A DNA stretch of 64,000 bases from Bacteroidota bacterium (GTDB lineage: Bacteria > Bacteroidota > Bacteroidia > Bacteroidales > F082), in contig JAEWWJ010000116.1 of NCBI GenBank assembly GCA_023396415.1, positions 45,544-109,543 on the forward strand, read 5' to 3'. Both the position numbers and the translations under genes were made by a program. Shown here one piece after another: positions 44,446-52,608 of the stretch. Under the pieces are notes generated by a model. The model saw only the letters and a list, made by a program, of their open reading frames with translations. It was not told the origin of the DNA and did not search any database. Each line of letters opens with the position of its first letter. The first letter of the stretch is position 1.

Positions 44446-45783
44446 CTATTGACTTTGCTTGAGGTCGTACTTTTTTATTTTATTGTACAAGGTAACCCGA
44501 TCCACTTGGAGGGCTTTGGCCGCCCGCGAAATGTTCCACTCGTATTTGTTGAGGATGTTTAAAACGTGTTTTCGTTCTGTTTCTTCGAGGCTTTCGACCT
44601 GGTTAACAACGATTTCTTTTTGAAGGGGAAGGTCTCTGAGTCGGATTTCCTTTCCGTTGCCTACCACGATGGCTCTTTCGATCATGTTTTCGAGTTCACG
44701 TACGTTTCCCGGAAAATCGAACTCCTGCAAACGCCTGATGGCAGCGGGTTCAATATTCATTTTTGTGCGGCTCATGGCATTGCAGTACTTTTCGATAAAA
44801 TGATCCACCAAGAGGGGAATGTCGCTGATGCGTTGGCGTAAGGGCGGAATAAAAATGTTTACTACGTTGAGGCGATAATAGAGGTCTTCTCTGAAACTTC
44901 CGTTGTCCACCATTTGTTTCAGGTCGCGGTTGGTGGCGCAAATTACCCTGAAATCGGATTCGATGAGTTTGTTTCCGCCTACGCGGACGAAGCTTTTGGT
45001 TTCGAGCACCCGCAGCAACTCAATTTGCATTTTCATGGAGATGGTAGCAATTTCGTCCAAAAAAATGGTGCCGCTGTCGGCCATTTCAAAGCGCCCTTTT
45101 CTATTGTAAACAGCGCCCGTAAAAGCTCCCTTTTCATGTCCGAAAAGTTCGCTTTCGAGCAAGCTTTCGCTCAATGCCCCGCAATGAACACTTACCATCG
45201 GGAAAAATTTTCTCGAGGAGTTGGCGTGTATTGCTCTGGCAAATAACTCTTTACCCGTTCCGCTTTCGCCGGTGATGATCACCGATGCGCTTGAGGCCGC
45301 CACGCTTTGGACTTCGCGCAATACCTGCTCAATTTCGGGGCTGTTTCCGATGATGTCTTGGATGTTTTCGAGTTGTATTTGGCTCTTGAGCTTTTCGTTT
45401 TCATCCATCAAAATTATTTGTTTGGAGGCGTTGCGAATGAGGTGCGAAAGGTCGTCGGGGTCGAAGGGCTTGGTGATGTAGTCGAAAGCGCCGTCTTTTA
45501 AAGCTTGCACCGCTGTGTCAACCGTGGCAAAGGCGGTCATCACGATCACGATGGCGTCTTTTTTAAGTGCTTTGATGCGTTTGAGCAGCTCTAAACCGTC
45601 CATGCCGGGCATTTTGATGTCGGTGAGAATGATGTCGAAGTTTTCTTTTTCGAGCAAGGTGATGGCTTTTTTAGCGTTTTCGGCACTTGCCACCTGAAAG
45701 CCGTCTTCGATAAACCAGTTGACCAAAGAATCCCTTACCGACTCTTCATCATCAACAATTAAAAGGGATATTTTTTTATGCAT
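44446..45783 (-). CDS. NtrC-family sigma-54 response regulator
   Basis: 445 residues. The receiver domain has phospho-acceptor Asp55 (DIILTDIKMPGMDG). The AAA+ domain carries Walker A GESGTGKE and the sigma-54 contact loop GAFTGA. The C-terminus is a Fis-type helix-turn-helix (WNISRAAKALQVDRVTLYNKI). It would bind enhancer palindromes and open sigma-54 promoters when phosphorylated by the kinase gene it overlaps by 8 bases. The likely targets are the palindromes and -24/-12 promoter at 52.16-52.36 kb. Confidence 0.94.
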   Translation of the reverse strand: MHKKISLLIVDDEESVRDSLVNWFIEDGFQVASAENAKKAITLLEKENFDIILTDIKMPGMDGLELLKRIKALKKDAIVIVMTAFATVDTAVQALKDGAFDYITKPFDPDDLSHLIRNASKQIILMDENEKLKSQIQLENIQDIIGNSPEIEQVLREVQSVAASSASVIITGESGTGKELFARAIHANSSRKFFPMVSVHCGALSESLLESELFGHEKGAFTGAVYNRKGRFEMADSGTIFLDEIATISMKMQIELLRVLETKSFVRVGGNKLIESDFRVICATNRDLKQMVDNGSFREDLYYRLNVVNIFIPPLRQRISDIPLLVDHFIEKYCNAMSRTKMNIEPAAIRRLQEFDFPGNVRELENMIERAIVVGNGKEIRLRDLPLQKEIVVNQVESLEETERKHVLNILNKYEWNISRAAKALQVDRVTLYNKIKKYDLKQSQ

Positions 45784-47470
45784 GGGGATCTTTTTTTTGT
45801 TTTACGAGGGGTAAAGTAATAGCAAAAGTGGTGCCCATTCCGGGGGTGGATTGCACGCTGATTTTTCCTTTGTGGCTGGAAATGATGCCGTGAACGATGG
45901 CCAGCCCCAGTCCAATGCCGCTGGCTTCGTGTTTGGTTGAATAAAAGGGTTCAAAAATGCTGGGGATACTGTCTTTTTCCATACCTCTTCCGTTGTCAAT
46001 AATTTCAAATATGATATGCTCATCGTCAGGATTGGATGTTTGAATTACAATTTCGCCGTTGGCATCGGAGGTCATGGCCTCGGAGGCATTCACCAACATG
46101 GCGATACAGGCCTGTTTGATTTGGTTAGGGCTGCACGAAATTTCGTCCTTTTCGGCTTTGAAATGATGATAAAAACTGATGTTTGAAATTTTCATAGGAT
46201 GGCGCATCAGGTCGGCAGTACTGCTCAAAATCTCATGCAAATGACTGATCTCATGGTCGGACTGGTCTTTGCGCGAAAAATCGAGTAGGCCTTTTACAAT
46301 GTCGCCGCACCTTTTGGTTTCTGTTTCAATAAATTTAAGGTGCTTCATCATGGCCAAGCGTTTTTCTTGCTCAATGGGTGCAGATTGCAACTGTTTTGAA
46401 ACCAATTTGGCATACACTAAAATACCTGAAAGTGGATTGTTGAGCTCGTGCGCTACCGAAGCCGAAAGTTTTCCTAAGGATGCAATGCGTTCAATTTGAA
46501 TGAGTTCGTTATGTACAGAGCTGAGTTCTTCCGATTTTCGCTGCACTTTGTATTCAAGTTGTTTCGACCAGTTTTGTAGCTCGGTGTTGGCGGCTTGCAG
46601 CTTGTCGAGCATTTGGTTGAAGGCCTCCGATACCATCCGCATATCGTCCATTTGGTAAGGGCTTGTGCGCAACCGGGTGCTTCCTTCGCCTTTTGAAACC
46701 AATTTACTGGCTTCAACTAAAGCGTTAAGCGGGCGTTTGATGTTTCGCCGTGTAAAAAACACCAACGAAGTGGCCAACAGTAACGTTGCAATCACGGCCA
46801 GCAAAAAATATTGATTGGAGGAGGCTTGAATGGAGCTGTCATACGCTCCCAATGGGAGTTTAATAATCAGTGAGCCAAGCAGTTTGTCGTCTTTTCCATG
46901 GGCGTGGCATTTGGCAGTATAGCAACTGCTCTCGTTCAAAATAGGATTTCTGATGAGCAAATAGCGTTCTTCGTTATCGGTTTTATACATGCTGCAAGCG
47001 CTTCCGGTGTTCACGATACGATATGATTTTTGATCGCCGGGAAACAGGTTGTTTAAGGTTTCGTGGCACAGCACACATTCGGGAGTGTTGAAATGCACGG
47101 CATCTGAGGCGTAAGAAGAGTAAACAAGGCTATCAAATTCGTTGTATAAATTCACTTCGTCAATCCCCGAAAGGGTATTGATGATGTCGAGGGTATTATA
47201 CAATTCTGTTTTGTCATTCTGCAACATGGAGTGATACAATGCACCCTCCACGATGGAAGCAATATTGTTGCCGTTTTGATGGATGATGGCATCGAGATAT
47301 TGTTGGTTGAGTGTTTGGAAGATGATGAAATACGAGCCCAGTAAAAAAATGGAAAGGGTGGCAATAATCAGGATCACCCTGCTGTACACCGACGCGTACA
47401 GCTGACGGAAATTTTTTGACACAGTTTTTTTCAGTTGTTGAAAAAGGCTTGGTATAATCTCTAATTTCAT
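45776..47470 (-). CDS. Membrane histidine kinase with periplasmic haem-c-like sensor domain
   Basis: 564 residues. Two membrane helices (~33-52 and ~221-240) enclose a periplasmic domain with CVLCH (Cys132-His136, the canonical CxxCH haem-c motif) and CYTAKCH (Cys183-His189, a CX4CH variant). A HAMP-like linker, a coiled coil, the HisKA H-box SVAHELNNPLSG (His341) and an ATPase domain with ExxDNGRGM, GIGLGLAIV follow. It probably senses redox state through covalent haem and phosphorylates the overlapping NtrC-type regulator. A perfect 10-bp inverted repeat lies just upstream of the start. Confidence 0.9.
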   Translation of the reverse strand: MKLEIIPSLFQQLKKTVSKNFRQLYASVYSRVILIIATLSIFLLGSYFIIFQTLNQQYLDAIIHQNGNNIASIVEGALYHSMLQNDKTELYNTLDIINTLSGIDEVNLYNEFDSLVYSSYASDAVHFNTPECVLCHETLNNLFPGDQKSYRIVNTGSACSMYKTDNEERYLLIRNPILNESSCYTAKCHAHGKDDKLLGSLIIKLPLGAYDSSIQASSNQYFLLAVIATLLLATSLVFFTRRNIKRPLNALVEASKLVSKGEGSTRLRTSPYQMDDMRMVSEAFNQMLDKLQAANTELQNWSKQLEYKVQRKSEELSSVHNELIQIERIASLGKLSASVAHELNNPLSGILVYAKLVSKQLQSAPIEQEKRLAMMKHLKFIETETKRCGDIVKGLLDFSRKDQSDHEISHLHEILSSTADLMRHPMKISNISFYHHFKAEKDEISCSPNQIKQACIAMLVNASEAMTSDANGEIVIQTSNPDDEHIIFEIIDNGRGMEKDSIPSIFEPFYSTKHEASGIGLGLAIVHGIISSHKGKISVQSTPGMGTTFAITLPLVKQKKDPHA

Positions 47471-47497
47471 GCTGTCGTGCTTATATTATAGTACATA

Positions 47498-47529
47498 CGA
47501 CAATCGAAAAGTGAATTTCTCGATTGTCG
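47498..47529. promoter_or_regulatory. Perfect inverted repeat upstream of the kinase gene
   Basis: CGACAATCGA (47498-47507) and TCGATTGTCG (47520-47529) with a 12-base spacer, 28-59 bases before the kinase ATG, next to a TATAAT-like stretch. It has no T-run, so an operator or RNA hairpin is more likely than a terminator. Confidence 0.55.
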
Positions 47530-47646
47530 CATGGCAATAAAACGGTTTTTTTTAAATGGCTTTTAAATGTCATAATAAAACGTTTTCAAACCCTTCTGCA
47601 AGATGGCAAAAATAAGTGTAAAAAAACCTTTTAAGGACAAAACCTT

Positions 47647-48351
47647 TTAAACGTTTATAAATTGTGTGTCAAAGTCGGTCCAAAGCTCCTTTGGTAGGTC
47701 GGTAAGGCAGTATTCGCGCAGCTCGCCGCCATCTTGCAGAGCATTGACAGCTAAGCTGGGATCGTGCTTTGGCATTGCTGTGGCAAGGAAATCTTTAAAA
47801 CGAACAATTTCCCTTTCAGCCCAAAGTGTAATGGTATCAGCCAAATAATACGCTTGTGTTTCAACGATCCAAGCTGAGGGTTCAATTTCTATGAGCCAGC
47901 CTTTTCCGTAAGGGTCGGTGAGCAAAGTTTCGGAATCAATTTCAGGAAAGTGAAGAATTTTTCCTGTAAGTGGCGACACAATGTTGATGGTCTTGTCCTT
48001 CTGTTTGAGCACAGCGACAACTTCTCCTTTTCGGATCATTTCGCCGGATGCTTTCATAGGTGTGATCTCTACATTGCCGGTTATTTTTACCAGTAACCCG
48101 CTCAAGCCCACCCTTGCTTTGCCCGATTTGAGCAAGTGCATCCAGGTATGGCCGGGGCTATGATAAACGCCTTGAGGCATAGCGAGTTTTTGTGCGTTTA
48201 AAACGCCTGCTGCTTTTTGCAGTTGATGACTCACGCGTCTTTTTTTGTTGAGAATCATCCAAAAAGGGACAAGCAACAGAAAAAAAGCTACTGTAACCAG
48301 ATATTCGACACCCTTGGTTTCATAAATGTTGTGATAAAGGAATTCTTCCAT
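47647..48351 (-). CDS. Membrane-anchored GcvH-like (lipoyl-fold) protein
   Basis: 234 residues: one N-terminal helix (~16-34), a GcvH-like domain (~58-155) with HTWMHLLKSGKARVGLS, SPLTGKILHF and DPYGKGWL, then a C-terminal ~50-residue tail (RFKDFLATAMPKHDP, LQDGGEL, DFDTQF) that is shared with the protein at 50.6 kb. The lipoyl-lysine of GcvH (VESVKA) aligns to Asp in LKQKDKT, with a Lys on each side two or one positions away, so normal lipoylation is doubtful. There are no other glycine-cleavage genes here. Context is a HybA/HybB-like redox pair. Role unknown. Confidence 0.75.
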   Translation of the reverse strand: MEEFLYHNIYETKGVEYLVTVAFFLLLVPFWMILNKKRRVSHQLQKAAGVLNAQKLAMPQGVYHSPGHTWMHLLKSGKARVGLSGLLVKITGNVEITPMKASGEMIRKGEVVAVLKQKDKTINIVSPLTGKILHFPEIDSETLLTDPYGKGWLIEIEPSAWIVETQAYYLADTITLWAEREIVRFKDFLATAMPKHDPSLAVNALQDGGELREYCLTDLPKELWTDFDTQFINV

Positions 48352-48421
48352 AATATTATTGCTGTAAGGTTAATTTTAGTTATTTTCCTATTTATAATCG
48401 AAAAAATATTTTTTGATTGCA

Positions 48422-49648
48422 TCAATGGCCTTTTGCCCAATCCGGTGCACTACGCAATACAGGCATCCTAAGGACGATCCATCTGAAGACCCAGATTTGA
48501 ATCAAAATAATTGATAAAGAAACTGTAAGCTCCTGCCATGTTGGAACATATCTCACAGGTGCATCAATATTATAGGCAATCAGGGCTACATTTAAACGGT
48601 TGATTAGAATGCCCATGAGTGTAATTGCTGATGAAACGATAACCAATGTAATATTTTTTGTTTTATAGCTATACATAAACAGAAGCATAGGAATAATAAC
48701 CAATCCAATCATTTCAAACAGGTACCAATTGCCCCAGCCGGCTCCCATGTAGGCCCAATATTTTTCATGAACGAAGATAATGATGTGCATAAAAACGTAT
48801 GAAAAGAGCCCGACAGAACAAATACCAGCAAGTCCGACTAAAATATCGTTCTTCGCTTTTTGCATTTTTTCGGTGATTTGAAAAGCGAATATTTTCCAGC
48901 TGATGGCAACGACAATAACTACAAGAGAAAGGCCTCCAAATACACTTTGGATCACGAACATAAGCGGCATATAATTATTGTACCACAAAGGATGAATCTT
49001 ACCTTTTGCAAGCAAAAATAGTGCGCCAATACCACCTTGATGTAAAACTGAAAGGGTGATTCCGAAAACAACTGCAACAAGTGTAATGCCTGTAAGGAAT
49101 TTGTGCATTTTTTTTGCGTTAAGCCATGCTGCTATTGATGGAGAAAACTCAAGGAAAAGACATAAAATGTAAAGCATGAAATGCCAGGCTACCAAAAATA
49201 AAATTGAACTTACGCCATAATCATTGCCAATGATTACATTAAAAATATCAAGTGGACGACCCAACTCGAGAACAAGTGCAGCTGAATAAAAAACGTAAGC
49301 CAGAAGTCCATTTAAAACGGCAATTTTTAATACGGGTTCATACCGCTTGATATGCAAAACGTGTGTCATAAATACGAGCACATAAGCACCACCGGCCATT
49401 GCCACGCCAACCACAACATTAAATGCTTTCCATATTCCCCAAGGCACATCTTGTGAAAGATTAGTTACTGATTCCAGGCCAAATATGAAGCGATATACAA
49501 TGAGTGCTATCCCAAGAAGAATAATCGGCAGGGTAATGATGTTGAAAGCAGTGAATATTTGAGTCTTTGGCTTAAGTTCACTGATTAAAAACTGACAGGT
49601 TTTATTCTCTTTATTGTCGAGATATTGGATTGTATCTGTCTGGTTCAT
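48422..49648 (-). CDS. hybB: NrfD/HybB-family quinone-interacting membrane subunit
   Basis: 408 residues with about ten membrane helices; the size and start (LYRFIFGLESVTNLSQDVPWGIWKAFNVVVGVAMAGGAY-type) match HybB of hydrogenase-2 and other NrfD-family proteins, which exchange electrons with menaquinone. The segment DVPWGIWK and the later YVPTWQELTVSLSI are typical. Its start overlaps the ferredoxin gene stop by 4 bases, so the two form a pair. No hydrogenase or molybdoenzyme subunit is present in the window. Confidence 0.88.
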   Translation of the reverse strand: MNQTDTIQYLDNKENKTCQFLISELKPKTQIFTAFNIITLPIILLGIALIVYRFIFGLESVTNLSQDVPWGIWKAFNVVVGVAMAGGAYVLVFMTHVLHIKRYEPVLKIAVLNGLLAYVFYSAALVLELGRPLDIFNVIIGNDYGVSSILFLVAWHFMLYILCLFLEFSPSIAAWLNAKKMHKFLTGITLVAVVFGITLSVLHQGGIGALFLLAKGKIHPLWYNNYMPLMFVIQSVFGGLSLVVIVVAISWKIFAFQITEKMQKAKNDILVGLAGICSVGLFSYVFMHIIIFVHEKYWAYMGAGWGNWYLFEMIGLVIIPMLLFMYSYKTKNITLVIVSSAITLMGILINRLNVALIAYNIDAPVRYVPTWQELTVSLSIILIQIWVFRWIVLRMPVLRSAPDWAKGH

Positions 49649-50508
49649 ATAGAGTCCTCCTCACTATTTGTTGAAATTGATTTTGTAGCCTGGTAAACAC
49701 CCAATAAAAATGTTGGTAATAATAAATCGACAGGGGCTATGCTTGAAATGAAGCCTTTTGTTAGTGCCGGATAAGAAGATTTTTGAACCCGCATATTAAA
49801 TCCAATTTCTTCAAAAGGAACAGCTGAAAGGTAAAGCCAAGAAGTTCCGCCTGCTTCATGTTCGCCATAAATATGATCAACATATTGCTCGGGATTGTCA
49901 TGGATGCGTTTGCGTGCTTCTTTGATCAAATCGCTGCGTTTTCCGTATAGGAGTGCCTCCTCAGGGCAGTTGTATGCGCAAGCCGGAATTTCACCTTCTT
50001 TGATGCGGTCGGCACACATATCGCATTTCACTATGCGGGGGTTGGTGCTGTTGTATTCAAATTTGGGAATATCAAACGGACAAGAAATCATGCAATAACG
50101 ACAGCCCATACATTTGTCGTCGCGCCAAATCACCGGACCCCCTTCTGTTTTGTGCATGGCTTGCGTAAGGCAGGCGGCATCACAGGCGGGCTGGTTGCAG
50201 TGCATACATTGTAATTTTCGAGGAACTTCGCCTTTGCTGGTTTGGTAAAGATTGACCACAGTCCGATGTTTGTCGTCGGTTTTTCTGAAGGGGGGATTCT
50301 TTGGGATGTCAAAATCGGTGAATCCGTGCGCTTCAGCGCAGTCATATTCGCAACCGTGGCAGGCTACACATTTTGTCCCATCGTAAAGAACCCCATAAAG
50401 CTCGTTATCGGTTTGCTGCAATGCCTCGGCAGCCATGGGCTTGCCCACAGAGAGTGCTACTGCCGTAGCACCCATCGCTTTAAAAAAACCTCTTCTGCTA
50501 ATTGACAT
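49645..50508 (-). CDS. hybA: Tat-exported 4x[4Fe-4S] ferredoxin subunit, HybA-like
   Basis: 287 residues with a twin-arginine signal (SRRGFFKAMGATAVALSVG). Four cysteine groups would hold four [4Fe-4S] clusters: CVACHGCEYDC, CMHCNQPACDAAC, CMGCRYCMISC, and CDMC...CAYNC. The C-terminus has a membrane anchor (DLLLPTFLLGVYQA), as in HybA. It would sit on the periplasmic face and pass electrons between an unknown donor or acceptor and the HybB-like quinone subunit. The catalytic partner is not encoded nearby. Confidence 0.9.
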   Translation of the reverse strand: MSISRRGFFKAMGATAVALSVGKPMAAEALQQTDNELYGVLYDGTKCVACHGCEYDCAEAHGFTDFDIPKNPPFRKTDDKHRTVVNLYQTSKGEVPRKLQCMHCNQPACDAACLTQAMHKTEGGPVIWRDDKCMGCRYCMISCPFDIPKFEYNSTNPRIVKCDMCADRIKEGEIPACAYNCPEEALLYGKRSDLIKEARKRIHDNPEQYVDHIYGEHEAGGTSWLYLSAVPFEEIGFNMRVQKSSYPALTKGFISSIAPVDLLLPTFLLGVYQATKSISTNSEEDSI

Positions 50509-50554
50509 ATATAGTTTGGTTTTTAGTTATATATTTTCAATGTTTTTGACAGAA

Positions 50555-52114
50555 TTATTGATTGGCTTTTAAGAACTGATTTTGAAAATCCTCCCAAATT
50601 TCGGGTGTCATTTCTGTCATCAAACCATCATACAAGGTGCCGCCATCCTGTAATGTAATCCATGCTTGTTGAGGTGAATGGGTGTTCATGGCGATGGCAA
50701 GAAAATCTTTAAAGCGATTAAATTCTGTTTTCAACCAAGTGCTGTATTCTTCATACATCAGCATGAAACCAGCTTCACGCTGCCAGTTCAATGGTTCAAT
50801 TTTGTACATCCAATTGTCAACAGTGTTGCTGTTGAAACTACTGAATTCGTTGTTGACTTCAACAATTTTTCCGGCCACGGGTGAAGTAAGTTTAATTTGC
50901 TTTCCTTTGTGGGTTAGTGTAATAAGTTCTTCTCCTTTAACAAGTTGGGTTCCAACTGCCAAAGTTTCAAAACGGGTGGCATCACCAAAAATGTGACCAA
51001 GAAAATCGTCCATTCCAATTTTTACTTTTCCGTTGTTTTCCATAAAAGCCCACAAATGGCCTTTGTCATACATTAAGCCTTTGGGTGCTTTTAGGGCATC
51101 GAGGTCGAAACTACTTTTTGTGGGCTCGTTGGGTGTTTCAACTAAGGGACTGCGATCTTTAAAAATCCAAAGCAGCAATGCTCCAAAAGCGACGAAGCCT
51201 CCGGTGAATATCAAAAGAATGACAATCCATGCATTTTGATTTTCTTGTGGAAGGCCCTCATGTTGAATAGGAGCAGGGTCGAGTTTTTTAAGTTCTGCCA
51301 TCAGTTCGTGTGGGTTCAATGCCACAAAGCCATTGGCTGAAAGCGTTTGTTGGCCCGAGGAAAGCAACCAGCTTACGAGTTCTTTCTCTTGTGCGTTCAG
51401 TTCGCTCTTGCTGCTCACCATGATGATGTTTTGCGTGAGCATTTTTGGATATTTTCCTAACCAAAGCGCTCTGGCAAAAGTTTGTGGATTGTCGTAAAAG
51501 GCTTCGGGAGAATCAATGCTGCCATTTTCGTTTTTGTCGAAAGGCAACAAGGCAATGCCTTGAACAAACTGATGGTTGGACAGTAAAACTTCCGAAAGCA
51601 TACAAACTCCAAACGTACTTTTGCTGACACTGATGTGTTGAACAAAAGGCTGATTGCTGATATTTAGTGTGTTAACATCTAAAGTTAGACCTAAATATGC
51701 CTGCATGATGTCAACCAATTGTCGGCTGGAAAAAAGCACTTCTTGAGGTTGACTACGAACCAAAGCAGCCAATTCCTGAAAAGTGATGCCTTTTTTTATC
51801 CACTGTTCGTAATCGGGCTGGTTGGACTGAATGACCACCACTGCGGCATCACGACCCACAAGCAATTGTGTGGCCGGTGGGGTGTTAAGTGCCCTAGCAG
51901 TTGGGCCATACATAATGGCAAAAGGATTGCTGTCATCCATTTGATCAATGGAAACGAATGACAGATTTGATCCCTGATGCTGTGCAGCATAAGCAGATGT
52001 TAATTCAATGCTGAGTTGGTTAAGATTTCGATCTGCAGGCTGGGCTGCAAATGTTGATGAGAGCAGCAAACAGATAGCTGCAATCAATAAGGCGGTGGTG
52101 CGGAGTGTTTTCAT
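50555..52114 (-). CDS. Periplasmic binding-protein domain fused through a membrane helix to a GcvH-like domain
   Basis: 519 residues from ATG 52114, which opens a signal peptide (KTLRTTALLIAAICLLLSSTFAAQ); an ATG at 52138 adds 8 residues. Residues ~25-290 resemble PstS-type (PBP-like) substrate-binding proteins (LLVGRDAAVVVIQSNQPDY, FARALWLGKYPKMLTQNIIMVSSKSEL). A helix at ~308-328 is followed by a GcvH-like domain (~360-445) and the RFKDFLA ... LQDGG ... DFQNQF tail. The lipoyl-lysine position appears lost (THKGKQ). It is the first gene of the module, just downstream of a sigma-54-like promoter. Confidence 0.75.
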   Translation of the reverse strand: MKTLRTTALLIAAICLLLSSTFAAQPADRNLNQLSIELTSAYAAQHQGSNLSFVSIDQMDDSNPFAIMYGPTARALNTPPATQLLVGRDAAVVVIQSNQPDYEQWIKKGITFQELAALVRSQPQEVLFSSRQLVDIMQAYLGLTLDVNTLNISNQPFVQHISVSKSTFGVCMLSEVLLSNHQFVQGIALLPFDKNENGSIDSPEAFYDNPQTFARALWLGKYPKMLTQNIIMVSSKSELNAQEKELVSWLLSSGQQTLSANGFVALNPHELMAELKKLDPAPIQHEGLPQENQNAWIVILLIFTGGFVAFGALLLWIFKDRSPLVETPNEPTKSSFDLDALKAPKGLMYDKGHLWAFMENNGKVKIGMDDFLGHIFGDATRFETLAVGTQLVKGEELITLTHKGKQIKLTSPVAGKIVEVNNEFSSFNSNTVDNWMYKIEPLNWQREAGFMLMYEEYSTWLKTEFNRFKDFLAIAMNTHSPQQAWITLQDGGTLYDGLMTEMTPEIWEDFQNQFLKANQ

Positions 52115-52158
52115 GGCTCTGTATTTTATTGTGTTCATTTTTTTGTTTCTGATGTGAT

Positions 52159-52176
52159 TGCAAACACTTAGTCCAA
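52159..52176 (-). promoter_or_regulatory. Candidate sigma-54 promoter of the redox module
   Basis: Minus-strand TTGGACTAAGTGTTTGCA: the -24 GG and -12 GC doublets are exactly spaced, and TTTGCA matches the -12 element, but the bases after TGG do not match the CACG consensus. Transcription would start near 52148, ~34 bases before the ATG at 52114. Confidence 0.5.
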
Positions 52177-52251
52177 AACCATGCCAAGAATATGTAAGTA
52201 ATTAAAAACCAATTAAATAAGTGATTAATGTACCATTTTTAAACAGGTTAA

Positions 52252-52270
52252 GTGTTGAGATATTCAACAC
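52252..52270. promoter_or_regulatory. Palindrome 1, candidate enhancer for the sigma-54 activator
   Basis: GTGTTGA-GATAT-TCAACAC, perfect 7-bp arms, about 110 bases upstream of the predicted sigma-54 transcription start. It shares TGTTGA-N5-TCAACA with the second site. Confidence 0.6.
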
Positions 52271-52340
52271 TGTTTTTACAAGAAATGGCTAACACTCACA
52301 CAATCAACGTTTAACATGATGTGTTGATAAACTATACAGA

Positions 52341-52357
52341 TGTTGAACATTTCAACA
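52341..52357. promoter_or_regulatory. Palindrome 2, candidate enhancer for the sigma-54 activator
   Basis: TGTTGA-ACATT-TCAACA, same arms and spacing as palindrome 1, with centres 88 bases apart. A lone half-site GTGTTGA lies between them at 52321-52327. The remaining bases of this intergenic region (52115-52608) hold no credible gene. Confidence 0.6.
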
Positions 52358-52608
52358 CGCCCTATTTAAATAGCAGAAAATCAATGATATATAATTACGT
52401 TGAAAACGAGTTAAATTCAATTGTTGACCAAGTTTGGCCAAAGCAGCAGAAAGTCAGTCTTGTTCTTTTGGTGTTCAACTACAAAAAATTTTGTGTCAAA
52501 CACTGCTGAAGTCAGGAAAGAAAATTGCTTTGCGTCGGGGTTATTGAATATCTTAGCATCATTAAAACAAGAGATTTTTTGAGACCCAAATCCTAAGCAT
52601 CTTTGGAA

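Noticed and set aside
47647..48351. Glycine cleavage system H protein
   Set aside because: It has a membrane helix, an extra C-terminal tail, no lysine at the lipoyl position and no gcvT/gcvP neighbours.
48422..50508. Hydrogenase-2 operon
   Set aside because: Only HybA/HybB-like subunits are present; no hydrogenase large or small subunit or maturation gene lies nearby.
52321..52509. Possible 62-codon plus-strand gene upstream of the AraC gene
   Set aside because: Starts with GTG inside the palindrome region, has no ribosome-binding site or recognisable sequence, and is very AT-rich.
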